DNA from: Jacaranda mimosifolia
Taxonomy: Eukaryota; Streptophyta; Magnoliopsida; Lamiales; Bignoniaceae
NCBI GenBank assembly: GCA_018894105.1
Contig: CM032126.1
Span: 22,356,391-22,420,390 of the forward strand
Direction of reading: 5' to 3'
Length of the DNA stretch: 64,000 bases
The notes under the pieces are model-generated. The model saw only the letters and a list, made by a program, of their open reading frames with translations, made no database searches and was not told where the DNA came from. A program made the translations under genes and the position numbers. This document shows positions 34,190 through 47,611 of the stretch, piece by piece; the first letter of the stretch is position 1, and every line of letters starts with the position of its first letter.

Positions 34190-35415
34190 TATCAGATTCA
34201 ATTAATGCTCGAATTTGATTCCTAAAATGCTCGTCGTCAATATATCCATCGAATTATCCTTAGTTCCTACCTTGCCAACCATGATAATACCTTAAGACAC
34301 CATATTCCCGACAAAGTGATATCTCACATTAATGTGATTTGTTCTCTTGTGAAATGCTTAATTCTTCAATAAGTGTATGATGCTCTAAGTATCACAAAAG
34401 AACGTAGTAATATTAGAACCTATACCCATATCATCAATCAGCCCCTGTAGCCAAATGCCTTACTTTACACCTTTAGCTAAAGCCATATACTCAACGTCTA
34501 TTGTGGACAATTCAACTAAAGCTTGCAAAGTTATCTTTCAGCTAGCAATACAACTAGAAACACAAAATATATAGTATGTTATAGACCTTTTGTTGTTCAA
34601 ATCTTCAGCATCAACATAGCCAACAAGTCTAGCAGTAGAATCCAATTTACTATACATTAAAAATTTATCTGTAGAACCTCTTTACATGCCTCATAATCCA
34701 TTTTGCTACCTGATAACATATCTTCACTTGCTTGTGCATGTACCCACTCACAACACTGATAGCATGAGAAATATCTGGCGTAGAGCACACCATGGCGTAC
34801 ATCAAATTACCAACTACACTAGCATATGGCACATTAAACATGTGCTCCACCTCCTTCTTCATACTCAATAATAAATCTGATGAGAGCTTATAATAAGTTG
34901 CAAATAGTGTGCTAACTTGCTTAGACTACTTATCCATCCTAAATGCCTTAATACTTTCTCAATATATTTCTATTGAGACAAGAACAACAAACCCAAAGTG
35001 TCTATCTTGGGTAATCTCTATGCTTAATATCTTCTTCGCACTGTCTAAATCCATCATCTCAAATTCTTCACTCGACTGGGCCTTTAACATATTAATCTCA
35101 AACATGTTTTTAGAGGGAATCAACATATCATCAACATAAAACAACAAATAAACAAGAAGATTATTACTTCACTTCTTATAATACACACAACAATCATAAA
35201 CACTCATTGTTGTATCCAATTTTAACAATAAATACATCAATCTTTTATGCCACTGCCTAGGAGGCTTCAAGCCATATAAAGATCTCACAAGGCAAGTTTG
35301 ATCTTCCTTTCCTGAAATAATCGGATCCTTATGGTTGACTCATATAAATCTGTTTTTCCAACTCACTATGCAAGAATGTTGTCTTCACATCTATCTGCTC
35401 AAGCTCCATATCAAA
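34190..35415 (-). pseudogene. Copia A reverse transcriptase and RNase H fragment
   Basis: The minus strand carries, from high to low coordinates: an RT stretch with HSELEKQIYM (about 35400-35340), LYGLKPPRQWH (about 35275), and YVDDML with both catalytic Asp intact in the block 35147-34959. The block 34868-34665 holds VPYASVVGNLMYAMVC and TPDISHAISVVSGYM, the RT/RNase H connection of Copia elements. Further down, EYMALAKGV and a DT motif belong to RNase H (about 34520-34430). Stops and frame changes occur throughout. Everything 5' of the central RT (gag, protease, integrase) is missing; similarity fades above 35415. The wording is closest to the Tork-type group (inference). Confidence 0.8.
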
Positions 35416-36271
35416 AAAAACTTGGTATAGTAGCCATGCGAATTGGGCTACCATGTGAACTGGCCTGATTTCAACTATCGGTAGAGGTCGCAGTCTCAAG
35501 CTATCTGCTACCGCTGTGTGTTAGTATAAAAAATAATTTTTTAATATATTTATAGATACACATATACATATATATATAATATTACCATATATATCCACCA
35601 ACTACTATTCCAACTCGCCATAAATTTTTATGGTTGTCCACAATTGTTATAGTCGCTGCCAACAGTCAGATGCTACTATTGCGTATTGATATCACAATTT
35701 TTTTGATAGATTTATATATAAATACAGATGTTATATTGATATATATATATATATATATAAACACCTTATCCATATATTACCATATATACATATCCTCCAA
35801 CCTCTACAACAACAAGACTGCGGGTGCCATAAAATAAAAGGATAAAATAGAATGGCTGCCAAGGCTAGATGGTTGTGGCAGATGTTGGCTAGACTTGGCG
35901 AGATTTGGATTTGGCCACTCTTCAAGTTGCCATGGCAGCCGACCATTTCTGCCAATTTGGGTATTTGGGACGAGCATGAGGGATAGAGGAGTGGGGTTAT
36001 ATTTTATATATAGATGTATATAATATGTTATAAATATTTTTATATACATATATATAATTTTATATGTATTTGATTTTACATACATGCATGTATATAATAT
36101 TTTATAAATATCAAAATAGCATTTGAATTATATAAATATGTTATTTAGTTTTGATCAAACAAAAGAAAAACAAATATATATTTTGTAACATATTTATATA
36201 CATAGTGTATATAATTTTATATATGTGTATGTATATATAATCTTATAAATATTAAATAGCATTTAATTTAT
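35416..36271. other. AT-rich region including part of repeat R1
   Basis: Positions 35416-35530 may be an unrecognised end of Copia A. Positions 35740-35758 are a TA run. From about 36000 the sequence is the R1 AT-rich repeat that resumes at 50320, interrupted by LARD element 2. Several overlapping short frames (35634-36085) are not convincing. Confidence 0.5.
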
Positions 36272-36711
36272 ATAAATATAACACCCTGAATTTTAGATCC
36301 TTAAATCTATGTTATTGGTTCAGCAAAATAAAATATGAATTCAATAAATTGGGTTTAGATTAATTTGAGTTAAAATTATAATTGAAGCTTACGGGTAATT
36401 ATCGACACTTGACTAATTTAATCGTAAATGAAAAAAGGGCTTGACTATCAAAAATAATAAACTTCGGAGGCCAATGTGGGAACTTAAAAAGTTTAAGGAC
36501 TACAAAATAATTAAGTTAGGACCTGATTGCCCATAATTAAGAATGTTAGGGGGTCAATGTGCAATAATAGGACTGAATTAAACTTTTAGGGTCAAATTGT
36601 AATGCGGTTAGAAGTTCCGGCTGTAACATGAAGTCGGCCAAAGTTTTGAAGGCCCCAACTGAAGCCGGTTGAAAACTTTCGGGTCAAATTGAAAAGGCTA
36701 AAAAATACTTT

Positions 36712-36722
36712 TATATAAATAG
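36712..36722 (+). promoter_or_regulatory. TATA box in the 5' LTR of LARD element 2
   Basis: TATATAAATAG lies 436 bp into the LTR and is the expected U3 promoter. The corresponding stretch of the 3' LTR is deleted (around 46255). Confidence 0.6.
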
Positions 36723-37128
36723 AATAAGGACAAATTTTAATTAAATTCTCAAAATATACCCTAACGCTACCCAACCCATGAATCACCAGAAAATGACCAT
36801 AGAACTTGAAATTGATGTCGTAGAAAGCTTTCTCTCAACTCAAGGAGCAAAATAATGTCAAGAAATCTAAGAAACAACGGAGAAATTGCCGAAAAATGAG
36901 GCCAACGGCAGACTGCGAGGTGGCGGCGGTGATTCCACAGCTTTTGGTGGTGGAATGAAGCTCGACTTATATGGGTTTTGGTCGAAATTTCATGGGCAAG
37001 GCAGTGGTAGCATCAATTTGAAGTTTCAACCAACAGTGGCAATGCATTGGTGCTAGGGCCGCACTGGTTGTTCGGACAACCAATTGACATCCTTAATATT
37101 AGAATTTGATGCAATTGGTTGAGGGATT

Positions 37129-39327
37129 TGAAGATAGAGAAGGATTAGGGTCCAAATTTAGAAACTAAAAATAGGCAAAATAAAGCCAATCATCTCCTTC
37201 CTAAGGATCATAATTATGCACTAAATAAGGATTTGAATGCAGAAAATTTACCTTTGTGAACAAAAACAAAGCATTCAACTAGATCACTCCAAGGACTCCT
37301 CCAAAGGATGATCTACAAGCTCCAACGGTTGGATCCAATTGCTCCCCTTTCAAAGCTTCAAAAATCGACAAATTTGGTACACTAAATCACCTCTTGAACA
37401 ATAGCCTTGTGATTGAAAATCACTAAAAAACTCAACTTCTAGATTACCTAATTGATCCACAATAATTAGCCAAAACACAGTTTACCAATGACTTCTAAGT
37501 TTCCCAAGTGTAGAACCTCTAATGTAAAGTCCACACACCTAGGACAATCAACCTCACTTTTTCTAGATAAAGATAGGAAGATGGTGATGATAGAAATGGC
37601 GTTTTTGGAGGAGAGAGATGAGAGAATTTTTGGTGTGATTATTCAACACATGAATTATATCACACTTTTGGAGGGAAAATGTGAGGAATGCCAACTAGCT
37701 CAAGATGGCCGACCACATATCCTATTTATAGAGGGGATGGAATCTCTTGGATGCTTCCATCACACCCTACATGCACATTGACCAACTTGTCAACTTGTGT
37801 GTGCATTTGCAGTTTAAGTGCATTTTCATTTAATTAACATTTGCTTTTCACCTCATGAAATGAAATGCTAATTAACTTAAATTCAAATTGACTCTTCCAT
37901 TTAATTTTCCTCCAAAACTCAAATTGTCAATTTAAGTAAATTAACTCTTTAATTTAATTAATTTAACTTAACTCCTTCAGTTAATTAACTTAACTCTTTT
38001 AAGTTAATTAGAGTTAACTTGACTAATTAATTGTTATATGGATCGAATTAAATTAACACCTTAATTTAATTAGCCAAATTTAACTCCTTAAATTATTCTG
38101 ATTAATTTAACACTTAAATTAATAAAGTCAAAAATGACCAATTAAAATGGTCAATCATTTTCTCTCTCCAAAACACCTAGCATGAATTTCTAACTCCTTA
38201 GAAAATTTGTCCTATCAAATAAGAGCTTCTTTAGGTTTTTATGTGTGACCCATTAGGTTCATGCATTCATTGGACATAGGTTCACAACTCATTGTGATAT
38301 TTTGAATATTGAAATAACTCTTTTAAACTAATAACACTTTCAATTAATTTCTACTAATTGAAGAGTACCTAATCTCCATGATCGATGTCTAACAACAAGC
38401 CCATATAGCCCAACTAATTGGATGAATGAATTATATCATGATGAACCATTATAGCTTATGCTTACTATACAAATATAATATCATTCCATCTCTTATCTCC
38501 CAAAAGAGGCCTAAGGTAAGATATTTGTCAGCTCCCTAATAGCCTCAATAACTATGTCTCTGCATCTAATGTTCGATTCTCCTTTATGATCTCAACTTTG
38601 GAAAACACCTTTTCCAAATTGTCATACTACCTTGCGTAAGGATTTCTTGGAATCAATCATTATAGAATACATGGGATATGCACTCATTCTTCACAACAAT
38701 AAGGGGATGAATCATATCTTGGATCTTAGAAACCTTCATGCTTAAGTAGCTAGTGCCCAATCTCAACCCTATGTAACCCGCTACGTGGTTGGGGAAGAGT
38801 CACAATATAAGGACCTAAGCACAAGGTTACTATGGATCCTCAAGTCTAAAGACTAATTATATGCACTACCATAAGCTTGAGAACTTGCCACTACCAATAT
38901 GCTACTATGGCTATCTAGTGAATTCTCTTGACGAGCCTTTAGTGAACTTGTTCTCAAACAAGCACCCACTAACATGTATCCATGCCTCACATAGATTGCT
39001 CATGAAACAGAGAAATATCTGACCTCTTAGAATATGTATCTTTAGTGCAAGTCTATCCGAATTTTAGATGTCCCGTCTCATAAGATTCTATATCTTGGAA
39101 TATTTTAAAATTATGACCATAGAGACTTGTTTCATGATCACTATCATATGTGTGACCAAGTCCTGTAATCTAGTATGATTTCAGGGCTTCAACTAAATAC
39201 AAGTAAAGTATATAAAAGCATAAGATAAAGACGGCTATTTAATAAGAATATTATTCAATCAAGATTGTATCACAAGAGTAGTAGTTTTACACACCAATCT
39301 AGTTAGTTATGGGGTACTATTCCAACA
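37129..39327 (-). mobile_element. Solo LTR of a TGTTGGAATAG-family element, minus orientation
   Basis: The 2199-bp insertion is flanked by GGATT on both sides (37124-37128, 39328-39332), which occurs once in the uninterrupted 3' LTR. Read on the minus strand it begins TGTTGGAATAGTACCCC and ends TATCTTCA. It is homologous to the LTR at 54974-57164, for example in GCATTTGGTTGAAGCCCT-like and CTTATGAGACGGG-like blocks. No internal region or second LTR is present, so the element collapsed to a solo LTR by recombination. The open frame 37488-37781 is LTR sequence. A low-complexity part rich in TTAATTAACTT lies at 37900-38120. Confidence 0.9.
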
Positions 39328-41776
39328 GGATTTTGCTAGGCTTACTGAGGCATACTCGGTGGCAGTATTGGTTTCTACCTCCAGTGGCGGCACAACAGCG
39401 CTCTGATAACAGAAGGATAGTGGGTAGGAAATCACAAATCAAACTCGTCTGGACTAAAATCAACTAGTGAATTGGTCTCCTACTTGCTAAATCTGGGGTA
39501 AATTTCATATCAAATATTAATTCGATTGATTTTTCCAAATGAATGTTTATTAAATCAAAATGATTAAATTATGGTTTGACTCAAGTCGGCGACTTAATTT
39601 TGTAAGCACTAATCAAAGAATTAATTATAAGATCTAGGCTTAGTAAGTTAAGAAACATAAATCTATATTTATGTCCTTGGACCTAATAACATGACTAGTT
39701 ATAAACGAGGCAAGATTAAGTCTAATTTAGAAATTAAGTTATATGAGTGTTAGAACGAAAATAAATTATCAGATTTAGACCTGAATTTTATAACAACAAG
39801 TGCCTATTGAGTATTGGAACCATAAACAATACATCAATGATGTTATAAAATGAAGACAATTGTATCAATAATCCGTTATTGACTGATTGAATTAAGGATA
39901 CCATGTTTAATTAAAAGAATATGCCATAATAGAATAAATTAAGCTTTACAGTTCAATAAGAAAGCTAATTACACTCGTATACACAATTTAGAGAGTTAAT
40001 CCGCTGATAACTCAAGTTATCTTATATTAGTCCTTAGATTAACCAGGAAATAAGGTTGTGAGCTATCCAAACAACTAAGGAAATCTGTTTGTACCTATCA
40101 GGTGAGTTTATACTAATTTTGTTATTGGGGAAAGAACATATATATAAATATTGATAAATATTTCCTTGTCGCTTGATTCTTTCTATATAGAGATTTAATA
40201 ATTGTTGTTTGTTCGTTCTATGCCATACTTCAGCTTTTGTATTGAATTTGACAGTCTATCTGATCTATTCTTCTTTATCTATAGTTCTTAAGCCATCATT
40301 ATTGAATTCTCGACCTATCCTACTATAAATCCCTAACTTATATTTATATATATGTAGATATATCATTATTATTTGATCCTTGTTGAGATTCAATTATTGT
40401 TGTTCAACATGCTATGTTGATCTTCAACTCTTTTGTTGATCTTAACAGTCTATTTGAACTCCTCTTATTTTCCAATAATTCTCGATTCATAATTATTTAA
40501 GTTCTCAACTTACTTTGATATATTGAATTTCTAAACTAAATGACTAATCCAATTCATGTTCATATGAGTTTTGGAAAGGTAAGTAGTTTATGAAATTTAC
40601 TACACATTGCCACCTTACATTGATTACAGTTCCTATTTGATTATGATTTATGCTATCTCACCAGACATTGGAGATTGTGTGGGGAAAAAACTGAAAAAGG
40701 AATTTTCAAAGGTAATTTCTATCATCGCATGACTATTAACTTGAACGCACTCGATATTAACCACTTGATTATTTGTCGTCATGGAAAATTGGAATATTAA
40801 TCGCAAATGTTGTTGGACATCTTATACTGCTCAGTACTTGATGCCCTTGGGAGTGGGCCCTAGCATCGGCTTCAAAAGATGACAGGGCATAATGGACCGA
40901 CGATGGCTAGTCTTTTGGCTAATACCCTATTTGTTATAATCATGTCTCGTAGTTAGTTTGAGGTGATTGTCTATGAGTTGGATAAAGCATGCAGCTAGCC
41001 ATGCCTAATGCGTGTTTACTTGTTCGAGCCGATCACTCAAATGTTAGAAGGATAAGGATTTTCGTATTTGCATAACCAGAGCTATAAGGTTGGAGACCAA
41101 CTAATTGCAAGATTGCAAAAGTGTTTAATGCTTGATATCCATTTCTTGAGACTTAAGTATTTGATAAAAATTGAATTATTGTTCGAACAACATGTTAGCT
41201 CTCTGGTCATACTTGACATTTAAACGTTTACAAAAAGGCAATGAATTTTGTGAAGTCTCATTACTGGTATGGGACGATGGTGAGATCGATCACTCAGAAT
41301 TTTGATTGAAATCTTCTCTAACGGCTTCTGGTAATTATAATGCTCTTTCCTATTTCTTGTGTAATATGTTTGGATAATTGTTACCATGTTGTTATTGCAA
41401 GAATATCTTACTAAGTCATTTGAACTTACATTGCTCTATTATTTCCTTTCATTATGTACCTTAGATAAAAATGAGTGATGAAGATAAATTAAACTACGTG
41501 ACGCATGAGGTACTAAACTCAATGAATATACGAATATATTGATTGTATTTATTGAATTACTAACATACATTTGACAAATAGGTTAGAAGTGCTAAGTGTA
41601 ATCTATGGTATTCTGGTTACAATCTCAACTGTTGATGGGTGTCACTTGTGGAAGTTAAATATTTTGGGTTTTGAAAGATTTGTTTTCTCTTATCCAGAAA
41701 GCTTGAGGTATAGAATGAGAGGTATAGAATGAGTAGCACTTTAGCTGAGCATACACATCCCTGTCGGGCCACTACA

Positions 41777-44700
41777 GAGGTGGTATTAGAACTTGGATTA
41801 TGGAAACCTGAGCCATGTTAGAAAATGATCCTCGGAACATAAAATAATGGATTAGAATAGATTAATTTGACCTTGGAATTCAGATAGAATATGAATTTTG
41901 ATGGAGTGAAGGGTTATGATTGGGGCTACAAACCAATACATGACCCAATACTCTCGAAGTATCAAGCATATGACTTTTTATAGTTTGGAGGATAATATTT
42001 GAGAAGATATATAATGTACAAATATGCCTTGAGAGTTTAATCCGATGGAAAGATGATCATTTCAGATTGGGTTGAATTCGATAATTAGGATGGCATTCAA
42101 GATAAGAGATGTTTGGATATACATATGAATGTGACTCAAATGGTGTGGCCATTTAGAGGGGTTAGTGTATTAATAATTAGATAATGGATTAGTACGACTA
42201 TAAGATAATAACTTAAAGGGAAGATGATTTGCTTGCCTATAGGAGCACTATAAGAATCCAAGAAAAAATGTATAGCACTAGTCAGAAGATATGTGACCAA
42301 TATTAAAATTCAAAAGGAGAGCGTAAGATATATAAGGATATGAAGCTTGAGGTTTATCAAATAGGAACAACAAGATAGGAGAATTGTTATTAATGTATTG
42401 GAAAGAAAAATATGGACAAAAAATGGGGATTAAAATTCTAATGATATATTATTCACAACTAAAAGTTGAGGATCCAAAGTTTGCCAATGAAGAGTGGGAA
42501 TCAGTATGTAATCCTGTCTTTCTAGGGAAACGAGTATATAATTTTCTGAGCTAAAAGGAACAAATGATTCAAGAATTGTAACATTATCTGGATGTATATA
42601 TGGGAATCCAGTATGGTAGATTGGTTGTTATTCTGAAATGAGTAATCAATATATATACACACATATATATTATAAGTAAAATATAAGAGATACTAATCCT
42701 TCAGAAATAGGGACAATATTTGACAGAATATGTCTACATGATAGCTGGACAACTGACATCTAGGATAAATATAATGGGCTAACAGAGGATGAGGAACCTG
42801 AAGAGAGAGAAGATGGTCTTGATGAGAATAGAATAATGATGAATTGGTTATAAAGAAGAAATATTATGTTAATAAAAGGCATGAGGATTGAATAAAGACG
42901 GAACATAAGAAATGTAGACCGAAAAAGGAAAAAAATTGGATGCAAGAATACTTCAAGAATTCTTGAGGTCAGATTGGACTAGGATAATGAAAAATGATTG
43001 GATAGAGGAGGAAAATAAGAAGGTAAAGAGACAAGTGTGGTTAGAACATTAACTTGGTTGAGAAGAATACACAATAGAATATGGTTGAGATTAAAGATTA
43101 GTGATAATAGGAATCGAGCGGCAAATGAACGTTTTGGGCTAACTAGTATTTTGATGTATACCAATGGTTGGGATCTACACGATATTGTTACTTCAAAATT
43201 AGCATTTAATAGAGAATTTGATCGGTATAACTACATTATGGTAATTGAAAGTGAGATAGGAAATATTTCCATGAGAAAATCTTTTAAGATAACTAATAAT
43301 TGACGTTCATATATGGTTATGATTCAAATGTCCAGTGGACTTAGTTTGTTAATAGTGAGAGAGCCTACTTGTGTGACTGCAAGATAACATCAAATAAGAA
43401 AAAAAGGAAGATTGTCTATGAGAGTGAAGTTATGAAGAAGATATATTGAGAACTTGAGGAGAAAGGAATAATGCTAGTAAGGGAATACGAAAGGCATCTA
43501 TGGCTGGTACTGAAATTTAAAGGGAAAATAGAGATCCACATCTCAAAATAAGGAAGGAAGCCTAGGATTACAAGATATGAGATTGAAATAATGTTTAAAG
43601 CTTGAATGAATATATTTGAATGAGCAACTTGGTATAGCATGCCTATGTATCAAACATGGTTGAATAAATGATCTTATTCATGATATATTAGATTTAACTA
43701 GATTTTCTCATCTCAGATTGAAGTAACCAGTTAGATTTGTTCAAATCTTAGTACTCATAATGATCAAATTCATCTATGCATACACTAATGAGATTGTACG
43801 TAAAACTCATGTATAAATGAAATTGTGTGTACTAATTGGACAATAGAAAATTTTCCATCACGATTCTAGAGTCTTGCACCTTTTGAAATAAAATAGTGAA
43901 TAATGCTGATTAGATATAATAAAAATTCTAGTGTTCTTACGAACTAGATTAACTTATGTATGTATAGAAGCTCACGTATGAATTTAATTGTGTGCACTGA
44001 CTTGAATTCTATAAAATTTTATCTCATATTCAAGTGTCTTTTGCTCTGTATATAACATAACAACTTTAACATCATTTAGGAATGTTCTGAGTTAAACGGA
44101 ATAGACTAAATTGGTCCAGGCTCATTTATAAGACCCAAAATTATCATACATCAGAAGATAATATTAGCAAAAAACATCAGCTAGACGCAACTATAGACCG
44201 ATTACATCATAGAATATAGCTGCCAATCAATCGATTCGACCCATTCGAATACCACAATGCGAAAGTCATTACTGCAGTGTACAAGAAAAGATAGATGGTG
44301 AGACCAACCTCCTCACATCAACCTCATGAATGGATTCTAAAGTAAGAAGGCATATGGTAGAATTTTGATTATAATGGAAGATACCATTATGGTTTTATCA
44401 ATATACAAGGTTAGGCCAGCAACTTCAGAAGTATCATAAAACACCATATGGAAAACACCTCATGTAAGTTCTTGAATTTCATTCGCTGAAGTATGAGAGG
44501 ATTAACAATTAAGAACATAAAGACATTGATCAAAAATCAAAGAGAACCCTTTGAGTATCGAGAAACGACCATATATCATTAATAAGGAATTATGGGATAA
44601 CGATAGGAACTGAATGGGCTTCTTTGAACATGGGATCTAGATACCTTACTTCACATAAAGTACTTGGCCTTTGGTGAAGGTCTATAGCTACTTTAGGGCT

Positions 44701-45843
44701 GAGCCAAAATACGAGAAGAAAGGATGCATTGAGAATTACCTCTTACTTATGATACGGGTACCATGAATTGAAGTAAGGACATTTAGGTTGCTCAATGCTC
44801 TTGCAGCAATTATAGAAATGATATATAGGATGTTCTGAGTTGCTGGATCAATTTGTAATTATGCTATTAAGGGCACATAGTATATACAGAATCAAGGAAA
44901 GAGCTCTACTATATTTACGCTTGGCATTATCAAATGCTTCTAAAAATGTAAATTATGTATGAACTTAATCATTTGAGTATCAAATGAGGGAGACATATAG
45001 CCAAGAATGTGAAACAACATGAGAGAACAATAGAGTAATCCTATTGAGGTTAAGGTTACAGTCAGTTGGAAATAGGTAAGGAATATGTCATAAACACAAA
45101 GCACTTTAGTTTTACCAAATTAATGCCAAGCGTGTATTCGAGGTTCTCTTAAGGTAGTGGATTTGCTGATAATCTAGCTTAAAAGAATGATCTTACTAGA
45201 TATAGAAGAATATGAAGGCATTTTGTGAACTAAGGAAAAGGATTAGCTTATGGTAGTTACTATTCTCCTTATATAACGTAAAGGATAATTCTATGTGTCT
45301 ATGCTCAAACCAAATAGTTAGTTATAGGAAGATCATTGCATGTGTCTTAAGGAAATTTAAGTCGTGGAAATAGGATTGTTCTGCTCAGGATATAGGATTT
45401 GTGGCCTTGGGTTGCCTTACTATATAAGAGTCACCTTCTGTTAACAATGGAATTTCTTAAAAAAATATGGTTATAATGTATCAATTAAGTACCATATTTG
45501 AATCAAAAGGACGAGAAGAATAGAAGCATTTCAAGGAATCTAAATCGTGGGTTTTAGGCAAACTAATCCTTCCATGATGCATAATAAGATACGAGACACT
45601 TACTATCAGTATTAAGCAAGTTGAGAGACGTATGCGAGTAATCCCAACTAATAGAGCTTTTGGTTCCAACCTTAGCAAACAGAGAATTATTGAGACTAGG
45701 GAAACGAATAGGTAGAAGAGATCGAATTAAGAAAGAATTGTTGAAGAATCATTTTGGAAATGATAAATAGATGTGATGACATTCTAGTTCTTCCAAATTT
45801 CAGATGAGAATCTAGGGACCATATTCTTTTAAGGGGCAAGAGT
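41777..45843 (+). other. Non-coding internal region of LARD element 2
   Basis: The longest frame here is 88 codons (43037-43303) and has no recognised domain; it overlaps the block shared with LARD element 1 and is probably accidental. No gag, protease, RT or integrase is seen on either strand. The purine tract AAGGGGCAAGAGT (45831-45843) closes the region. Confidence 0.7.
41781..41792 (+). other. Primer binding site of LARD element 2
   Basis: TGGTATTAGAAC, five bases after the 5' LTR, differs at two bases from the initiator-Met primer site TGGTATCAGAGC. Both changes are of the C-to-T or G-to-A kind. Confidence 0.75.
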
Positions 45844-46424
45844 TGTAACACCTTGAATTTTGGATCCCTAAATCTAAGGTTATTGTTTCAGCAAAATAAA
45901 ATATGAATTCAATAAATTGGGTTTAGATTAATTTTAAGTTAAAATTTTAATTGAATCTTGCGAATAATTATCGACAATTGAGGGATTTAATCATAAATTA
46001 GAAAAGGGCTAGATTGTCTAAAATCATAAAATTCAGAGGCCAATATGGGAAGTTAAAAAATTTAAGGGCTAAAAAATAATTAAATTAGGAACTGATTGCC
46101 CACAATTAAGAATGCCACTCAATGTACAATAATAAAATTTTTAAAGAACTGGGTTAAAGTTTTGGGGTCAAATGTAAAGCAGTTAGAAGTTCCAGGTGTA
46201 ATCTAAAGCCTGCCAAAGTTTTGGAGGACCCAATTGAAGGCAGTCGAAAACTTTTGGAGATTAAGGATGTAATTTAATTAAATTCTCAAAATCCACCCTA
46301 GCGCTACCCAATGCACAAACTACTAGAAAATGACCGTAAAACTTAAAATTGATGGCCTAGAATGCTTCCTCTCAACTCAACGAGCATAACCATACCAAGA
46401 AATCTAAGAAAAAATGGAGAAATC

Positions 46425-47611
46425 TAGGGGTGGAAATTTGGGTGGTTTAGAAGGGTTCGGGTTGGGTTGAAGGGTATAACATTAATTTTCTCAACCCTAA
46501 CCAAACCTAATTCGTATTTGGTCAGGTTCGGGTCGACCTAATTTTTAAAATAATTATTTTTAATATTTGTTTTAAGTTTTAAAATTTTTTTGGTATTTTT
46601 ATTTTTTAATTTTATCTATTTTTAATTATTAATAAATTAGAATAGAAGTAAGGAGTTCTCATTATAACTTCACAAATGCACTCAAATAATTTTAATTGAA
46701 CCACATAATATATTGATTTTTAGGACTTTTTTATTCCTTTTATTTTCTAGTATCTATCTGCATCATAAAAATATTGAAATCACAAAGTGTTTTACTTTTA
46801 AAAATATCATACTTTTTCAAGTTTTACTCACCTACTCTCTTTAATTTTTGAATCTTTTGTGTCGATTAAATTATCTCTTTTTAACTTTTTAAAATTAATG
46901 CCATTGTTTTTTAACTTTTTGTTGATTCAATTAAGCAATACAAAAATCAATAAAAATATATCATCAAGTAAATAAGTAAACAAATATTTTAAATTATACA
47001 CATAATTTTGTTATAAAAGCTTGCTCAAGTCTTTTGAATTTTTTATAACTTCTCAACAGAAAGAATTTTTATCTATTTATTTATGCAAAATCTTGCATTG
47101 TATAAGGCCTAAGAAAAACTTTTAGGACAATTCAGTAGTTAAAGCAGTGTTTTATTAACATTTTGCAGTACAATTTTCATGTCTACTTGGATACAAAAAT
47201 GACCATTATAAGTAATTTAAAATTGTAATAATTCATCCTATATGCTTGTGAAAATAAATAAGACCAAAAAATGCCAAAGTAGTAATTTTGATATTGCAAA
47301 AGTTCAAGTTTTGAAGCTTTATTTTGTTATTTTATATTTTCACTCTTAATAAAATTTAAATTTTATTTGTTTAATTCGAATTGGGTCGAGTTAGTTCAAG
47401 TAGGTTTAAGTTGTCGCGTGACCCACAATCAAATTTTGGATTCTTTGTGTAACCTGAAATTCGACCCAACCCAACCCATTTTCTTCGGGTTCTTATTCGT
47501 GTCGACCTTATTGGACCTGGGCCCAGACCTAAAATGGGTCAATCCAAACCCAATTTTTTCTTATCGAGCTCATGTTAGGTTATTGTCTTGTGTTGGAAAT
47601 TGCCACCTCTA
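46425..47611. mobile_element. Non-autonomous hAT element nested in the 3' LTR
   Basis: The 1187-bp insertion is flanked by GAGAAATC (46417-46424 and 47612-47619). Its ends are inverted: TAGGGGTGGAAATTTGGG, and, read from the right, TAGAGGTGGCAATTTCC. Subterminal zones carry GGGTTCGGGTTGGG and complementary CCCAACCC motifs; the centre is AT-rich. No transposase is present. The 81-codon frame at 47367-47612 ends in the terminal repeat and is accidental. It differs in length and body from the hAT element at 10007-10562 but shares its type of ends. Confidence 0.9.

Larger units (their letters stand above)
36277..41776 (+). repeat. 5' LTR of LARD element 2 (interrupted by a solo LTR)
   Basis: Begins TATAACACCCTGAATTTT (the initial TG has mutated to TA) and ends GGGCCACTACA. 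A solo LTR occupies 37129-39327. Short open frames are not genes. Confidence 0.85.

Noticed and set aside
37488..37781. 97-codon plus-strand frame
   Set aside because: It lies inside the solo LTR, antisense to it, and has no domain.
42760..43640. Several 61-88 codon frames inside LARD element 2
   Set aside because: No gag or pol motif, mixed strands, and sequence homology with LARD 1 is at the DNA level only.
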